DNA of 64,000 nt from Hepsetus odoe. Its lineage: Eukaryota; Chordata; Actinopteri; Characiformes; Hepsetidae. The notes under the pieces were generated by a model that saw nothing but the letters and a program-made list of their open reading frames with translations, searched no databases and was not told the origin of the DNA. Both the position numbers and the translations under genes were made by a program. Below, piece by piece: positions 12,769 to 26,499 of the stretch. The stretch spans positions 21,653,111 to 21,717,110 of the forward strand of contig CM029372.1 in assembly GCA_017165825.1 (NCBI GenBank). The letters run 5' to 3'. Within the stretch, counting starts at the first letter, position 1; the number at the start of each line of letters is the position of its first letter.

Positions 12769-12861
<93 letters not shown>
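12756..12861. repeat. (TA)n microsatellite, about 100 bp
   Basis: Two ACACA breaks are followed by an essentially pure TA tract of more than 60 bases ending at about 12861. Tracts of this length are self-complementary, can extrude as cruciforms and are prone to length change and assembly error. Confidence 0.95.
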
Positions 12862-12864
<3 letters not shown>

Positions 12865-12869
12865 TACAG

Positions 12870-13920
12870 TAACTGGGAAAATACATTTTCTTTATTAAAT
12901 CTACTTTAAATACAGTATAAATATCAGTACAAAGAAATCAAACAGTTGATCAAATATACATAAAATAAACCCTTTAAAAGTATTGCTCTTTGATGGTATT
13001 AGTCTTTGGCAAGCAAATGATTGGTCATTCAAAGCAATGATCGATGCTGTGGAACCAGATGTTGTGTTTTCAAAAGTCGTTGATCTGTCGCTCCCATTTG
13101 ACATGATCAGATTGTCTATTTTAGATCATTTTCATCCAAGATGTTTCAGTGGCTGAAATTAGGATCTTGTAATCTATTTTAGTCTATACGTCCCTATAGC
13201 TCTGGCTTTTGCCTTGTTGAAATCAGAGCAGCATGAGCTCGTGATAAAATCTTTAACCAGTCATTTATGAGGAGGGATTTCAGTTGAAGGAATCCTGCTG
13301 GCCTATGTGGGTGAATGATGTGTTTTGGGTTCAAGTAACTGTGACAGTTGCCCTTCGGACAGAAATGCTTCCTGAAGTGAAAGTGAAGAAGGAGACAGGA
13401 AGCCCTTGGTCTCAGCTCAGAATCCTTCCAAACTGGCCAGGCCTCATTATCTCAGGCTAAAGCAAGCAAACATAATGGTTGTGAGGGAGCCGCTTTTCTT
13501 GCTATGCTAAATAATGACAGTGACAGCTCATGTGTTGAGGCTAAAGGACAAATGGCTAGGTTTCATGGTTTACCTGTCATATGCATATACTGCAAGTACA
13601 GGCATAATGGAATGTTTGGCTTCAGTCCCCTAGATGGCACATAGTCAGTACACATTGTTACCAGGTATGTAACTTAAACTACAAACTACGACAGCAAAAA
13701 ACGGTATGCAAAATGCATATTATCTTGTTCACTGAAGATCCTTGACCTATTTTGCAGGGTAGCTCAAGTTTAGTTTAAGCTTTCCTTTTAAGTGTTCTGT
13801 ATTATGCATATGTGCATTGATGGTAAGCCCTGAAGAAGCATTCTGAGAGATGTTAGCGCTGCTCCAACAAATCAGTATTTATCTAACATCATCTGATGTT
13901 AAGAAGGGATGGGGGTGCTG
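12870..13920. other. intronic sequence, nothing recognised
   Basis: Unique AT-rich sequence with no exon-like element or repeat that I can assign. Confidence 0.45.
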
Positions 13921-13924
13921 GAGC

Positions 13925-14175
13925 CCATCCACAGCCTTTCATTGGGTGAAATATGAAGAAAAATCCTGAACAGGTCATCAGTCAATCAAAGGGTAGTACA
14001 CAAACACACACATCTAGAGCATGTCTTTAGGTGTGGGAGGAAACCGAGGCACCGGAGGAGCCCACATAGACACAGGAACAAACTCTACAGAAGATTGCTG
14101 CCCCCTCTACTAGAATCCAAACCCAGAACCTTCTTGCTGCGAGGTGACCACTGCCCACTGCACCACTGTGCCGAT
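13925..14175 (-). repeat. tRNA-derived SINE (family C), minus orientation, degraded
   Basis: Reading the complement from 14175, this gives the family-C head (GCACAGTGGTGCAGTGGGCAG) and a box B-like stretch near 14110-14125. Then comes the typical body containing GTGGGCTCCTCCGG and GTTTCCTCCCACACC (near 14030-14070). The same body occurs on the + strand at 46855-47185. The copy is diverged and inserted opposite to the putative gene. Confidence 0.6.
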
Positions 14176-14199
14176 CACAAATCACTATTTTCTAGTAAA

Positions 14200-16390
14200 T
14201 ATAGACTACATTTTTCATCACATCATGCACAGAGTTTTTGTGAAGTTGCTAAGCAACAGTTAGATTGCATACTGTGTATTTAGAAACAAATCTGATTATT
14301 GAATAGTTGATGTAGGTTCCATTATCAGATAGTGGTGCTTGTAAATGTGTTAAACTATTGCCAAAATTCGACTTTCTGCAGTTATCGGATTAAAATGTGC
14401 AGGTTAACGCGCTCATTATCATTCATAATATTGTGGGCTCCTCTGTGGGAGCTTCTTTATAGAGGTACAGACCTTCAGTGTCTAGCCTACTGCTCCCTGT
14501 TGTGCCTTCCCATCTCCAGCAGACGTGTGACCAAAACAGTGTCTTTACATTAAGGCACCCTAGTAATGGTTTACTTGCTGAGAGACAGGAATCTCCTTCT
14601 CTGGCCTGAATCTCTTGCAATATGAAATGGAATTGTTAAACCTACTGCATACAAATCTTTACTCCTTTACAGATTAAGTTGAAGGTTCACCATCTTTGAC
14701 ACAGTGGGGCTTAAGTAATTCGCCTGATTTTAGACAGTGTGTGTATTGCATGTAAAGATGAAATATATACTTTTATTTTTATATTCATTTTACACCTCCC
14801 ATGTTTTCCAAAATGGCTGTTTTACAATGAAGATGTGTTGTGAAACTGCCCTTCACTCCAGTCAACTTTTACTTAAGATATTTTAAGTTCAGCCAGGCCT
14901 GGAGTGGTGGGTTGGAGTTGACTTTTGCACTTTCTCCTGGTCTTGAGAGGAGGCAGGAACAGCCCCCCAGGTTGGAATGGTGACAGTAATATTGTATATG
15001 AGCGCTGCAGCAATGCATCGCAGGAGACAAAGTGAACCTGAGGTTTTTTTGTTGTTTTTTATTTTATTTTTTTTTTCCTGTGGCATTTTCCCCCTCCTTT
15101 GCTACTCCACCAGGAAAAACAATTGGAAACAACACAACATATTCCGTGATGGTCACCTAGAGACTTCAGACACTGCATCCTCTTGCACCCACGTATTATC
15201 CACCAGTACCCTGCGAACACGTTGAGTAGCGACCACTGTGGCTCACTGGAGATAATGGAGAATTACACCATCCTCTGTTTTCCCTGTAATGTGTTATAAA
15301 TCTGAGCTAGAGTACTTTTTTTTTCTTACGTGGCCTATGGTGCATCTGAGTTTGCTAAGCATACCGCTGTCTGCACTCTGCATTCAGTGAAGGCCCTTCT
15401 CTTTAACTGCACTGAGTAGGCATGCCCTTCTCCAGAGCCACTTTGCTCTGCCAGGTCTTGTTCTTTGTAACTATGGCTTAATGACCTTCCCCTTCCATAT
15501 GTTATGTTTGGATGTTCTTTTAAAATTTGAGACTCGCAGTGCAGTAACTTTCCACTGCCACTTTAAGGGGAATTCTTGTAATTCTCCATTTCTGCTAACT
15601 TTGTACAAATGCACAACCACGAGATCCCCACTTCCCTCAGGGCCAAAATAAAACTCTCAGCGAAAGTGTTTCTTCAGTCTGTAATTTGGAAAAAGGAATG
15701 AACAAGCTCAGTGTGTGATTTGAGGTCAGAGGACGTCAAAGGAAGGATTGTGCCTACATGTTTACTGCCTTTCACAGGCAGGGCTTAACTGGCCTCGCAC
15801 CACGAACAGTTTAAACAAGGCTGTTAAACCTTTACTGGGACCAGGATTCTGAATAGTGTCAAACAAGTCTTTGTCAATGTTTTATTTATTTATTTATTTA
15901 TTTATTTTATTTGCAGTTCCCTGCCTGTTAGTTTTGGTCTATAAAGGATTACACATCAAGAGTAGACCAATTTACGTGCTCGTTTTACCACAGACTTTAT
16001 TGCCATTTCTATTTTTACTACAGGAATGTATGCTGAGCTGATGGTGCAGTATATCTCTATTCCCAGACTCATAACAGGTTAGCTGGCTATCACAGCTTGA
16101 TCTCTGGTGACCTTTTGCTTTCTGTTTGTTTAAAATTTGCCCGTCTACAATTACTGATCTTCAGCTCAAAGAACAGCAGCTGCAGCGCACTAGCGTGCAC
16201 CAAAAAAGAAAGACCAGCTGCAGAAAAATGGCCATTAGTTTAAAATTCAATCAAGCAAGTTTTTAACTTTTTTCTTTTTTTCCTGAAGAATCCAGCTGTT
16301 ACCCTGCAGGAATGCAAAAGCAAGAGAGTGTTTTGCAAAAAAGCACACAAGTGCAGTGGGAAAGGGTGGCCTCAGCATTAACACCAAGGT
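14200..16390. other. intronic sequence with a (TTTA)n tract
   Basis: Mostly unique sequence. A pure (TTTA)n microsatellite lies at about 15878-15908, and a T-rich tract at about 15042-15077. No ORF here resembles a known protein. Confidence 0.45.
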
Positions 16391-16399
16391 GGTAATATA

Positions 16400-16950
16400 T
16401 ACAGCACTGTGCAAAGGTTTTTGGCAGGTGTGGAAAAAATGCTGTAAACAAAGAATGCTTTCAGAAATATCAATAATGATTGGTTATTTTGATCAATTTA
16501 CAAAATGCAAAGTGAGCGAACAAAAGAAAAATCTAAATCAAATCAATATTTGGTGTTACTACCTTTTGCCTTCAAAGCAGCATCAGTTCTTCTGGCCCCA
16601 CAGAGCCCTGATCTCAACATCATCCAGTGTGTCTGGATTACATGAAGAGACAGAAGGATGTGAGGAAGCTACATCCACAGAAGATCTGTGCTCAGTTCTC
16701 CAAGATGTTTGGAGCAACCTACCAGCCGAGTTCCTTCAAAAACTGTGTGCAAGTGTACCTAGAAGAATTGATGCTGTTTTGAAGGCAAAGGGTGGTCACA
16801 CCAAATATTGATTTGATTTAGATTCTCTTTTATTCATTCACTGCATTTTGTTGATTGATGAAAATAAATGATTAACACTTCCATTTCTGAAAGCGTTCTT
16901 TCTTTACAGCATTTTTTCACACCTGCCTAAAACTTTTGCACAGTACTGTA
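16400..16950 (+). mobile_element. internally deleted Tc1-like transposon with about 70-bp inverted ends
   Basis: The ends are inverted repeats of roughly 70 bases (16400-16470 and 16880-16950), starting ACAGCACTGTGCAAA on the left and ending TTTGCACAGTACTGT on the right, with a TA dinucleotide outside each end. Between them lies the C-terminal part of a Tc1-type transposase in broken frames. A phrase equivalent to SPDLN-I-I-Q-C-V-W occurs near 16606-16645, and the closing GGHTKY occurs at about 16791-16808, then a stop. The N-terminal DNA-binding part and the first catalytic Asp residues are missing, so the copy cannot mobilise itself. Total length is about 550 bases against roughly 1.3-1.6 kb for complete Tc1-like elements. 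Confidence 0.85.
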
Positions 16951-16959
16951 TTTTTAGAT

Positions 16960-19900
16960 ATCTAACTTTGATTTTTTTTTTTTTTTTTTTTGAGGCTGAG
17001 GTACTAAACTGAAGGTGTCAGACTGCCAGATCTTATTACTGTTTAACTCGAACAATTAGAACTTGTCAAATTTGGATAATGTAGAACTCTTAATATTACA
17101 GTCTTTGCACTTTAAAAATTACACTCCTTTTGAATTGTGATTTTGACATAAATCCGATTCATCACTCAGCCCTTATGCACATCCTCAGATTTAGCATTTC
17201 ATGGATCTGTTTGGCGATAAGAAAATTTCCACATCCTTTCATGCATGCTTCTTCTATCCAATGGCTACAATGCAACCCAGACTTTCTTTTTCATTGTGCG
17301 CTTTCTAGACTGTGTAATCAGGACAATGTCTCCTAGTTCTCATGTTGTTGAGATGTGCAGATTTGTTGCTGGATGCATATGCAAATGTCTGCAGACTAAA
17401 CAAAGAAGATAATTGTGGTTCTGAAATGTAATTGATCACATACATGATGTTAAAAATCAAAACCACTTTTTGCTTTTGGAGCAATTTATATCATACACAA
17501 TGCATCAGTGTGACTTGGTGTGATAATACACACATACCCTTCACATAATTCTGTTCATACCCTCCCTGTTCTTCAGTAAGAACTTAATGCAGATCAGCTA
17601 AACAGGGACTAATCATGTCAGGGATCAATAATTAATACTTGGTATAGTATTGATTGTGTCTCACCCACAGGGAGGATTCAGTACTCGAGGAGAAGAGATA
17701 AAGTGGTTGTAAAATTGTGATAAAGCTGATGTGTGTGGTTGGTTCATCAGTCTACAGTTGGGCTTATAGTGCATTATATGTAATTTATTTTTATTTTATT
17801 TTATTTTTTCCCCCAAACCCCACTGAGAGACCACACTGCTCCATGTTTAGTGGTCAGGATAATATACAGGTATATTACTATCCACATCTTCCAAATTGTA
17901 CCTTCCAGTCATTGTTAAACATTCCTGTTGAAAAACCATGTATTCAAAACATTATATATTGTTTTCTCCATTTAGGCCATCTTTTCTGGGCATATCCGTT
18001 TGTTTGTGTTTGGCCACACGCCCCCAAAGCAGCCAACAGTTGGCGAGTGAAGCGATCTATCTTGCTGTGAATTTGCAGTATATAACATCAGAACTGAGTG
18101 GCTAATGCAGATTGTGAAGTTGTGTAATATTGGGGAAAAAAATCCATGCTAACAGTTTCACACATTTTTACTATGCACAAATGATCCGTTTAAATTATTT
18201 TTAGAATAGCCTGAGTCTGCTGCCTGCCCATCATCTTCACATGCCTCACCCATGCATCTGCTGAAAGGTTTATGAAGGAGCTTAGAAAGGTTCTGTGCTT
18301 TTCTCCAAGAATCACATTTGAAATAATTTCTTCAAGGATGGTCTTTGCAAAGATATTGTAACGCAAACACCAAAGTTCCTCAGTCACGTAGAACCAGCAT
18401 TCTACTGTAGGCTTTTTTGGGACGTGTGTTATTTTTGAAGTGTGTTTTTAAACTGAAATGGTTCTGTAAATATAGAAATGTTTTCCATATGGTGTGCTGT
18501 GTGAGAAGTGCAATTAATTCAGTTGTCAATTATACAGTGAAAAGCATTCTCAACTATCAGCATCCATAATGCCGAACCATCTGCCTCGTGGATGTCTATG
18601 CGATGGGTCGAAAAATGTTCCATCCCTGTGGGATGCGCTTATTCAAAGTGGCGCCTACATGGCAGCAAGAGCAAGGTAGCAGAGCTGGGCTTTTCTGAGG
18701 GAACACAGCAGGTGCGGGGATGTGCTGTGGCTGTGATTGGTTTACCTCTGGCTTGGCGGTCTTACTCAGAGAGAGAGAGCGCCACACCAGTGGGCCTTAA
18801 AGTTAATCCACCTGTCAGCGGCTTGTCATCCAGTCCCCCACTACCCCTGGGCCTACTTGCTTGTGTTGACAGGGGGATCCAGCTTACATCCAGGTTACAT
18901 CACTAAGGACCGCCGAACTGAAACACCCACAGGTGTGGAGATCCCCATCTCCCCTGGGACAAAAGATTAAGGCATCACTACAATGCTAATGACAAAATAG
19001 CTTATTTAGATGCCCTGTTGCATGACTTTGAAGCTAAAAGAAGGAAGGTTTCCGACCTGGCCAGTATTGAGGCTAGTTACCAGTATAACTCTCAGCACTG
19101 AGGTGATAGCACCTCAGGACAGATGCTAACAGCTGACTGAACATCATGGGATTGAACATAGCCATTACAGAGGGAAAGTAATTGGATCCACAAATCAGCA
19201 GATTGGTACAGGTTTATGGTGGCGCACGGCTTTATGGCTCGATATTTCAGGGATTGCTTGGGAGCTTGTCATGGCCATTTTGACGCTGTGGGAGGTTGCT
19301 GTGAGCTGTGTACTCTGGGCTCTCCTCTCTCAAGGGCCATGTCAGAAAGCAAACTTTGCCCTATTCGCCATTTAGAACCTACACACCACAATTGTACCAG
19401 CCAATTTTGATGAAAATGACAGGCCCCTGGACCAGAATTGCCTTCCATACCTGGAAATCCATTCCAGCTCTTTTCCAGTCAAGTAGATCAAAAGTATTCA
19501 TCCATTGCTGGAAGCAAATTCAATTAGTGGTTAATACCTGGTAACACCGAACCATTTGCTTTTCTCCTTTTGTGACCTTCTAAATGTAATCTTTTTAGTC
19601 CAACATTTTCTTCGGGGAAAAGGCTCATGACCATTTTCAGCTCATAGCCATGCCTCCATCAGCTGCTGCACACCCCATACTTTTTTAATACTTTCTTTGA
19701 GGTAGACTGCTTTTATTCTCGCTGCCATACAGACTATAACCCTAGGGTCAAGAAAAGTTCACCAGGAGGGTTGGTGTGTGATGGGGGGAGCTATAGTTTC
19801 TTTCAGCACTCTCCATATCCATCCTTTCATAATAACCTTTTTCTTTTCTTTTACTCGCCCACCCTGCCTTTCGTTTTTTCTCTTTGATCTACTATTGTCA

Positions 19901-22301
19901 GTGACAAAAAGGGAAATGGGAGGATTAATTGTTTGCCACAGGTAAGCAGGGCACCGTCAACGACCTGCCTTTTTGAATCCCGTCAAGCTCCCATATGCTC
20001 AGCAAAATCTGTTCCTCTTCTCCTAGAGTGTTAGCGCGCTCAGTGGAGCGGCACTGCATTAAGACTGGTCTGGGCCGAGCTCCAGGAGCACCACAGAGCA
20101 ACCCAGCCAGCCGAGCCGGTAACCCCTCAGCATCCTCAGGACATTCATCTTGTCTGCCGAGCTGCATCTGAAGTACCTTTCCCAACGAGAGGCTCCATGC
20201 CCTTGGGCTTGCACCTTCTGTGATTAAAAATTGGAGCAGATGACCGAATCCGATGTCCATTGATCACCTTTGTGGAACAGCCGAGCAGATGCTTGACCAG
20301 ATAATTTTTCTAATTATAAATTGAGTGGGGAGCGGCTGTGTGTGGCCTGCTTTTCAGGCTGAAAAATTAGTTTGTCTTCCTCAGTAGAATAAAGTTTTTG
20401 TGTGATGAGACAGTAGGCTGTTCAGAATTCAGTCATCACCGAGCCTGACTCACTGCCTTGCATGCCTTTAGTCTTAATGCAGTCAGATAATCCAGCTATC
20501 ATCTCTCTGTCTTCTTAAAAAAAAGTTTGTTTTGTGCAACCCCAAAATTCTTCGGACTCATTGGAAATATGGGACAGTGTCAATTAAAATGGCTATCGAT
20601 CTGCAGAGAAGCACAGAAATATGAAAACCAACTCTCAGACTCTTCTCGACTCGTCTGTATTGATGCGTCCTTGCCCTTGGTTGTCACATTGTATTGATCA
20701 TGTCATAAGACAGAAATCCTTATGGCTTTCGGAGAGTCTCATGTTATCCTCATCGTGGTGGAATCTTTTAGTTTCAGTGTAACCTCTCTTACCATTTTGC
20801 AACGAGAGATCTTCAGCACACTGCTTGGTTAATCCTTACGAAGGGAGGTTGTTTTGTTTGTGCATTTGCCCAGTGATTTATCACAGAATCTCTGAATTGC
20901 AGAGTTTCCTGACAAATGGCAGTGGCTCATACGGACAGATGTCTGGGGCTGATTTTACCCTTGAGGCCCGGCGAGCCTGTCAGATTGGAGGAATGAGGGC
21001 GTTGATGAAAGCATCACTTGAGGAAAAGTGTTGAGAAGTCCACTGTTCGGCTCTCTGAGAAGTTCTTATTTCTGTCCCAGTTGTTTTCATTTGTTTTGGT
21101 CCTGATTTATAGCCTAGGTGGGCCAATTGTGTGGAATCAAGCACAGCTTTAATTTTTCATGCTTTTCTTGACCACAAATGGCTCGTAAGAAAAATTACAA
21201 GCAGCGAAATGCACATCAATCATTCTAAGACGTAAAATTAAAATGCAGAGTCACTACAGCTGCGATGAGAATTTGAACTGATTTGGGAGTTGCTCAACCA
21301 CAGCGCGAACACACAATCCTGTTATTCAAGCTAAAATATTATTCAGATAGAGAAGTCTTAGCTAAAATGTTGCTAAAAAGCACCTTTCCTGCATGGATAT
21401 ATACACTTTCGATAAGTATACCCATGGAATCAAGACAAAGCTTTATGGCTACTGTACTGAATTCAGCCTGGTCCTTCACATGAAGATTGGAGTGAAGGGA
21501 TCTTGCTGGAAGCTCTTAGCCAGTCTTAACAGATCAAATATTTGAGCAGTGAACCTAGAGCGCTGCTGCTAAGTATCAAGGGGACGTCATCATCCAAAGA
21601 GTAAGCAGATCAAAGCTGACATTAGAAATAAAAATCGAATTCATTTTGATACGTTTTTAAAAAGTGCAGCAGTTGCACTGTTAAATCCCCTTCCCCTGTT
21701 GGTCAGTAAGGGACACAGTTATTGTGTGCTTTAGAACAGTTATTAGCATACATAAAGCATGCTGCCTCTGTAATGAGAAAATGTATAATTGAGGCAGGTG
21801 AAATGGCACGGCTTCGGGCTGGAATTAAGGTTATGGCATTTTAATAAAACTCATATGGGACTGCAACTCTTGATGTCTCTACTGTGCCTTTTTTTTCTCA
21901 GATACAGCCATTTTCTTTTTGTTTTGTTTTCTTTTTGTTAGAATCAGTTCAAGGTAATCTAAACAGCGGGGAATTAATGCTTACTACAGTAGAACATTTG
22001 AGCCTCTTTTTTACAGTCTGAAAGTGTCATGAACAAGCTGTTTTTCCTTCATTACCTCTGTGCGTTGTGTAATGATGGTTGAAGCTTTCAAAGTTTTTTT
22101 TTTTTTTTTTTTTCATCTGAATGAAGTGTGTGTTTGCCCCCCCCACACACCTTGTATGAGATATAAACCTCTTTGCTCTCTCGTCGAATTGAATACCTTT
22201 CCTCAAATAGATAAGCCGTTCAGTGCATTACAAGGTAAGTACAAGGTTCCTAAAAGTCCTTTTCTAAACCTCTTTGATTTCTCAGAGGCATCCAACATTG
22301 T

Positions 22302-22332
<31 letters not shown>

Positions 22333-25260
22333 TGAGGCTGCTCTCAGTGAGCTCTTCCAGGGATAGTTTTCTCCTCTGAGAGAGCATTTACCATTATCTT
22401 ATATTTTTGTCATTTTTTGGACGAGAAACCGAGTCTTTTATCTCTTGTCAGCGTCCTTGCGCTTGCTTAATGCTGCAAATGATGCTGAAACGAGAAATCT
22501 TTCATACTGCGTTCTAGAAGGGTGCTGATGCGTTTATGTCTTCACATTTGGCCGAGAGCGCAGAGAGCAATGGCCGCTGGCTGCTGAGACAGTGACGGCT
22601 TCTCATCAGTCTTCTGAGCAAATGTTTGCTTTGGCCCACTTTGAGAGATTAAATTTTAATAGTGGCGAGAGGCGAAGCGGCTGAAGATTTCCCTTCTTCC
22701 CTCTCGTCAGGCTGACCTGCTGTAAGAGGGACGTTCTTAACAGACGGTGCGGAGTACAATGTGTGTTTGCGAGCTGTGGGGTGTCCATCCCCCACCGTCC
22801 ACCAAAGCTGCCCACCCTTCTAGCTGCAGAAAGCCACAGCCTTCACTAGGACCTGCTGGTGATGATGGAGATGGATGGGCGAGGAAGAGCCAAGCTCAGT
22901 CAGTGGCGGAGGGATGCTGGCAGGCTCCTTGCGCATTAGTCTTCTCCCTCTGTTTACTCTTAGCTGCTGATTAAAGTAGGGAGCCACAGTCAAGTCTTGC
23001 TGTGCTATTTTTTTTCTCACTTGATTTTTTTTTCCCCTTCCTGTCCTAATCTTCTTGTAAGACCAGATAATTAATAGGGGGGGGTCGACAGAGGTGCCTG
23101 CGGTTGTCATGTTAATGGATCGGATTTAGCTTGTTTAACCAACATCCCTGGTTGCAAGTACATGCTAAGATTTCTGCCAATGAGCTTTCCAAAGAGTTTT
23201 GCCTACTAGTGGATGTGACCTACAACAGAGCTGGGAATCAACCATTAATTAACTTTTTACATTTGTCAGTATCATGTTAATTAGTGGCTTTTTCTGTTCT
23301 ATATATTTTCTAGACACGCAGGGCTTGTTTGTGGCTATCGACAGGTCTTTTATGTCTATATTAGGGCTGCACAATGCATTGTTTGTTGCGGTAGACGTGA
23401 AACAATATGAAAACGAGGCTCTAATCAGTCACAGGGTGACCAATCACAGCTTCAGGTTAGTGTTACTGAGTGTTTTGCTCTGTGTATCCCTTAGAATCAA
23501 ACTGCCTGTTTTTGTTGCTTATGACTGATAACCGTTAGTGATCTAACTTAAGCCTTTTTTATCCCTAAAAACTTGGCATAGGCCTTTACATATTGATAAG
23601 CATAATCGGAATATCTCTAGCAATATTATCACAGTACTGATATTTTGTCTGAATTATCTATATAATAAGCTGTTATTTATCACTTTTACTTCAAATCTGA
23701 CTGGGTAGTTTGATGCTCAGTGCATCATGAAAATGGGCTGCCATGTGCCTCTGATGAGCAGGGTGATTCAGCTTGCTAACACCCTCACACCAGTCCAGGG
23801 TGTGCAAGAGTGAGGAGGCGAATTTGGATTGCTTTTGATGATAGAAGGGTGACATTTTCGGTACTGGGCTCAAGTGGTGTGCTGGGCAGCTCCAGTCCTC
23901 GAGGGAACACACCTTTAAAAGGGCCCCTTCGGCAAACTCGCAAAGGTGTTTGAAGATTTGTCATGTACAGGCCTCTCATTAGCTCACAGCAGAGCCGACA
24001 GATTGGGGGAAGGATTTACTCTACTCTGAACTTTGGAGAGAAATGTCTGATTGGCTGAATGTTAAAGAGGTGAAAGCTGCACTTTGGCCCATCTTACAGA
24101 CAGATGTAGTCCAGAGAAAACAAGGCTGGACACTGATCCCATCATGTCTTAGTATGTTTGCGCAACAGTGAGCCCGAACGTACTGCTCAGTGTCACCAAT
24201 TGTTGAGTGCAACTGGTGATGCGGCTCTTGAGTTATGCTGCAAAAAAAATGCTGTTATGTGGCACAAAAATGTATCTATTAATACATGCTTTGTTTGGTG
24301 ACCATTTTTCTTTTTTCTCTTCACGTAAGGAGCTGCTACAGCAGGTTAGGAAAAAAGCCAAGTCAGATCACTTTGAAAATGCTCCCTGGAGGGGAAAAAA
24401 AGTGCGTTTGCACTTGGTTGTATCGGACAGGTGGCTGACGCCTCTTCGAACGACTAGCCAGGCAGTTGAAAGCTGAGCACTTGTCACCCTAAATTTCGAA
24501 GCTGGCGTTGTCTTGGTAACGCTACTTGGCCCACCTGCCTATGTGACCCCATCCTTTGGGGAACTTGGGGCATCTTTCATAGCCGGCCAGATATTTCGAC
24601 GCTTGTCCTGCCCCAAGCCCTTGGTAAGGAACTAATGTGTGTACTCTAAAAGGAAGCATTAGACGTAGAAAACTCAATTAGACAAAGTTTATGCTAACTT
24701 GACAAGCTTTTATGCAGATTCCTATTTTTACATTATTCTTTCCCGCGCTAATTATTTTAGTTTATGCCTCATTGCCGTGAAAAAACAGCGGAGAAGAGAC
24801 TTGATGCCAACTGTCACTGTTCCTTTCTTTTGTCACAACAGCCTGCAGGGCCCAGAGCAGACTTTTGTCCATTGCTTTTACTCTCAGACTGAGTAATCTG
24901 CTCTGAATGAGGTCATTGCGCTTTTGGCTTCTCCTTAAAATCGAAAAGCTCACTTTTGGATGCAGCTTGGCTGATGCATTATGAAGGGTATTCCCAAATT
25001 AGGTCGCTAATAGAATTTCTGAAATTATCTGCATCATTTTTATCCTGTTTTCAAGCCTTTTGTCTGTCATTATACATTACGTAAGTCAGTTTGAAGATTT
25101 CTTCTTCTTCTTCTTTTTCTTCCTCTTATCATGTTACACTTTGACAGGCCACTGTTTGATTCACACATGCTGGGGTTCCATTAGGGACAGAAGAAAGATA
25201 TTTACAATGTATGCAGTCTGCAGATACAGTGTAGTGTTACCGTATTAAAATAGCATTAAT
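16960..25260. other. long intronic stretch, repeat-poor
   Basis: About 8 kb of mostly unique sequence. It holds T-runs at 16974-16991 and 22098-22114, a (TTTA)n tract at about 22301-22333 and a short CTT tract near 25100. The segment 21660-21860 is repeat-free and rich in homeodomain-type core motifs, and is a candidate conserved non-coding element (untested). The part at about 23365-23650, starting AGGGCTGCACAATGCATTG, resembles the edge of small fish DNA transposons that begin this way, but only weakly. No exon is supported. Confidence 0.45.
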
Positions 25261-25268
25261 TAAAACCA

Positions 25269-25765
25269 ATACGGTGGGGAAAAGAAGTACTGAACACGTC
25301 AACGTGATCAACCTGCAACACCAAGAAACAGCTGAAATCTGTCAGTACTTAGGAAGCCAAGGACCACTCCAGGCTATATAGTCTGGTCAGAATATAGTCT
25401 GGTCAGGTGAGACCAAAATTGAACTCTTTGGATGTCATTGCACAAACCATGTTTGGAGGAGAAACGGCACTGCACATCACCCCAACAGCAGACTTCATAT
25501 AATTAAATCTACCGGGACATTCTTGATAAGAATCTGCTGCCATCTACCAGGATGTCATTGCCTGTCATTACCAACAAAGGCTGTTAAATAAATTTCAGTA
25601 AATGTGTTCAATACTTATTCCCTGTGTCATTCCAAGCTACTACATATAATTTACTGACTAATTTGTTTTGTTTTCTTTGTATGTGTGGATTACTTGGATT
25701 GTTACCAACATCTGGTGTAAAGTTCACGTTAGTAACCCCCATTAGAAATAGATTTATTTTCATTA
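25269..25765 (+). mobile_element. degraded Tc1-like transposon fragment
   Basis: The left end reads GGTGGGGAAAAGAAGTACTGAACACG, typical of Tc1-like ends in fish. Near the right, TGTGTTCAATACTTATTCCCTG is a related sequence in inverted form, followed by about 150 bases (AAGCTACTACATATAATT to ATTAGAAATAGA) that match the sub-terminal region of such elements. The middle keeps only scraps of transposase coding sequence, for example GGTCAGGTGAGACCAAAATTG near 25402, which corresponds to the W-S-D-E-T-K-I region with the first catalytic Asp. The right terminal repeat is truncated in T-rich sequence. Confidence 0.7.
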
Positions 25766-25909
25766 TTGTTTTTTTTTACTTTTTTTTTTTTATGTTATAT
25801 GAAATGTGCTTATAGTTAAAAGCAAACCTTATCTTGTTTTTCTAAGTGAAAGTGACATATCCTCTGCAGAGAATAAACCTTAATTTAACTTTATTTTAAG
25901 AATGAACTT

Positions 25910-25978
25910 TTTCTCCGGCTTTCGCCCTGTAAGATCTGGGATAGGCTCTAGCAGCCCCCGTTTCCCCGTGACCCAATA
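25910..25978 (+). repeat. SINE family C, 3' fragment
   Basis: About 65 bases reading CTCCGGCTTTCGCCC, CTGGGATAGGCTCTAGCAGC and CCCCGTGACCC. This is the characteristic 3' body of the family-C SINE, also seen in part near 47100. Head and tail are absent. Confidence 0.55.
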
Positions 25979-26499
25979 AATACGATTTTAATGATCAAAT
26001 AATAAACTTTATTATATAAGAGAGATATTTTGATGAAATAAGAGATTAAGAAGCAAAGTGCTGATTACGTTGGTTGAGATCCATGTACATGTTTTGTTAT
26101 AACTTTAACTAACTGAATGAAACGCAACAAAAGCCCAGTGTACGGAAAAAGACAAACATTGTAAACGCTATAACATTACATAAGACCTTGTCATTTTATA
26201 GACTTTAAATATTAACTGATCATTCTGATCAAATGCATGGATACTCATTTTCAGACTCATCCTTAAAATGAAGAATTGTATATGAAGTGAAAGTGAAAGA
26301 GACTGGCATTGTGAAACAGGCTGTAATCCTGCAGCTGACATGCTGCATGTTGCTGTAGAATTTGTGATTGAAGCCTCTTATTGAAGCACTTCTTTGTAAG
26401 CTATACACACAAGGGTCTTTTCTGAGAGCTGCTTCATCCTTTAAAGCTCACCACAGCAAACAGGTTTGACTTTAGACTTGTTCCCCTCAGAATGGTTGG

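Noticed and set aside
23365..23650. Possible small DNA transposon starting AGGGCTGCACAATG
   Set aside because: Only one edge is reminiscent; no matching inverted end was found, so it is not listed as a separate element.
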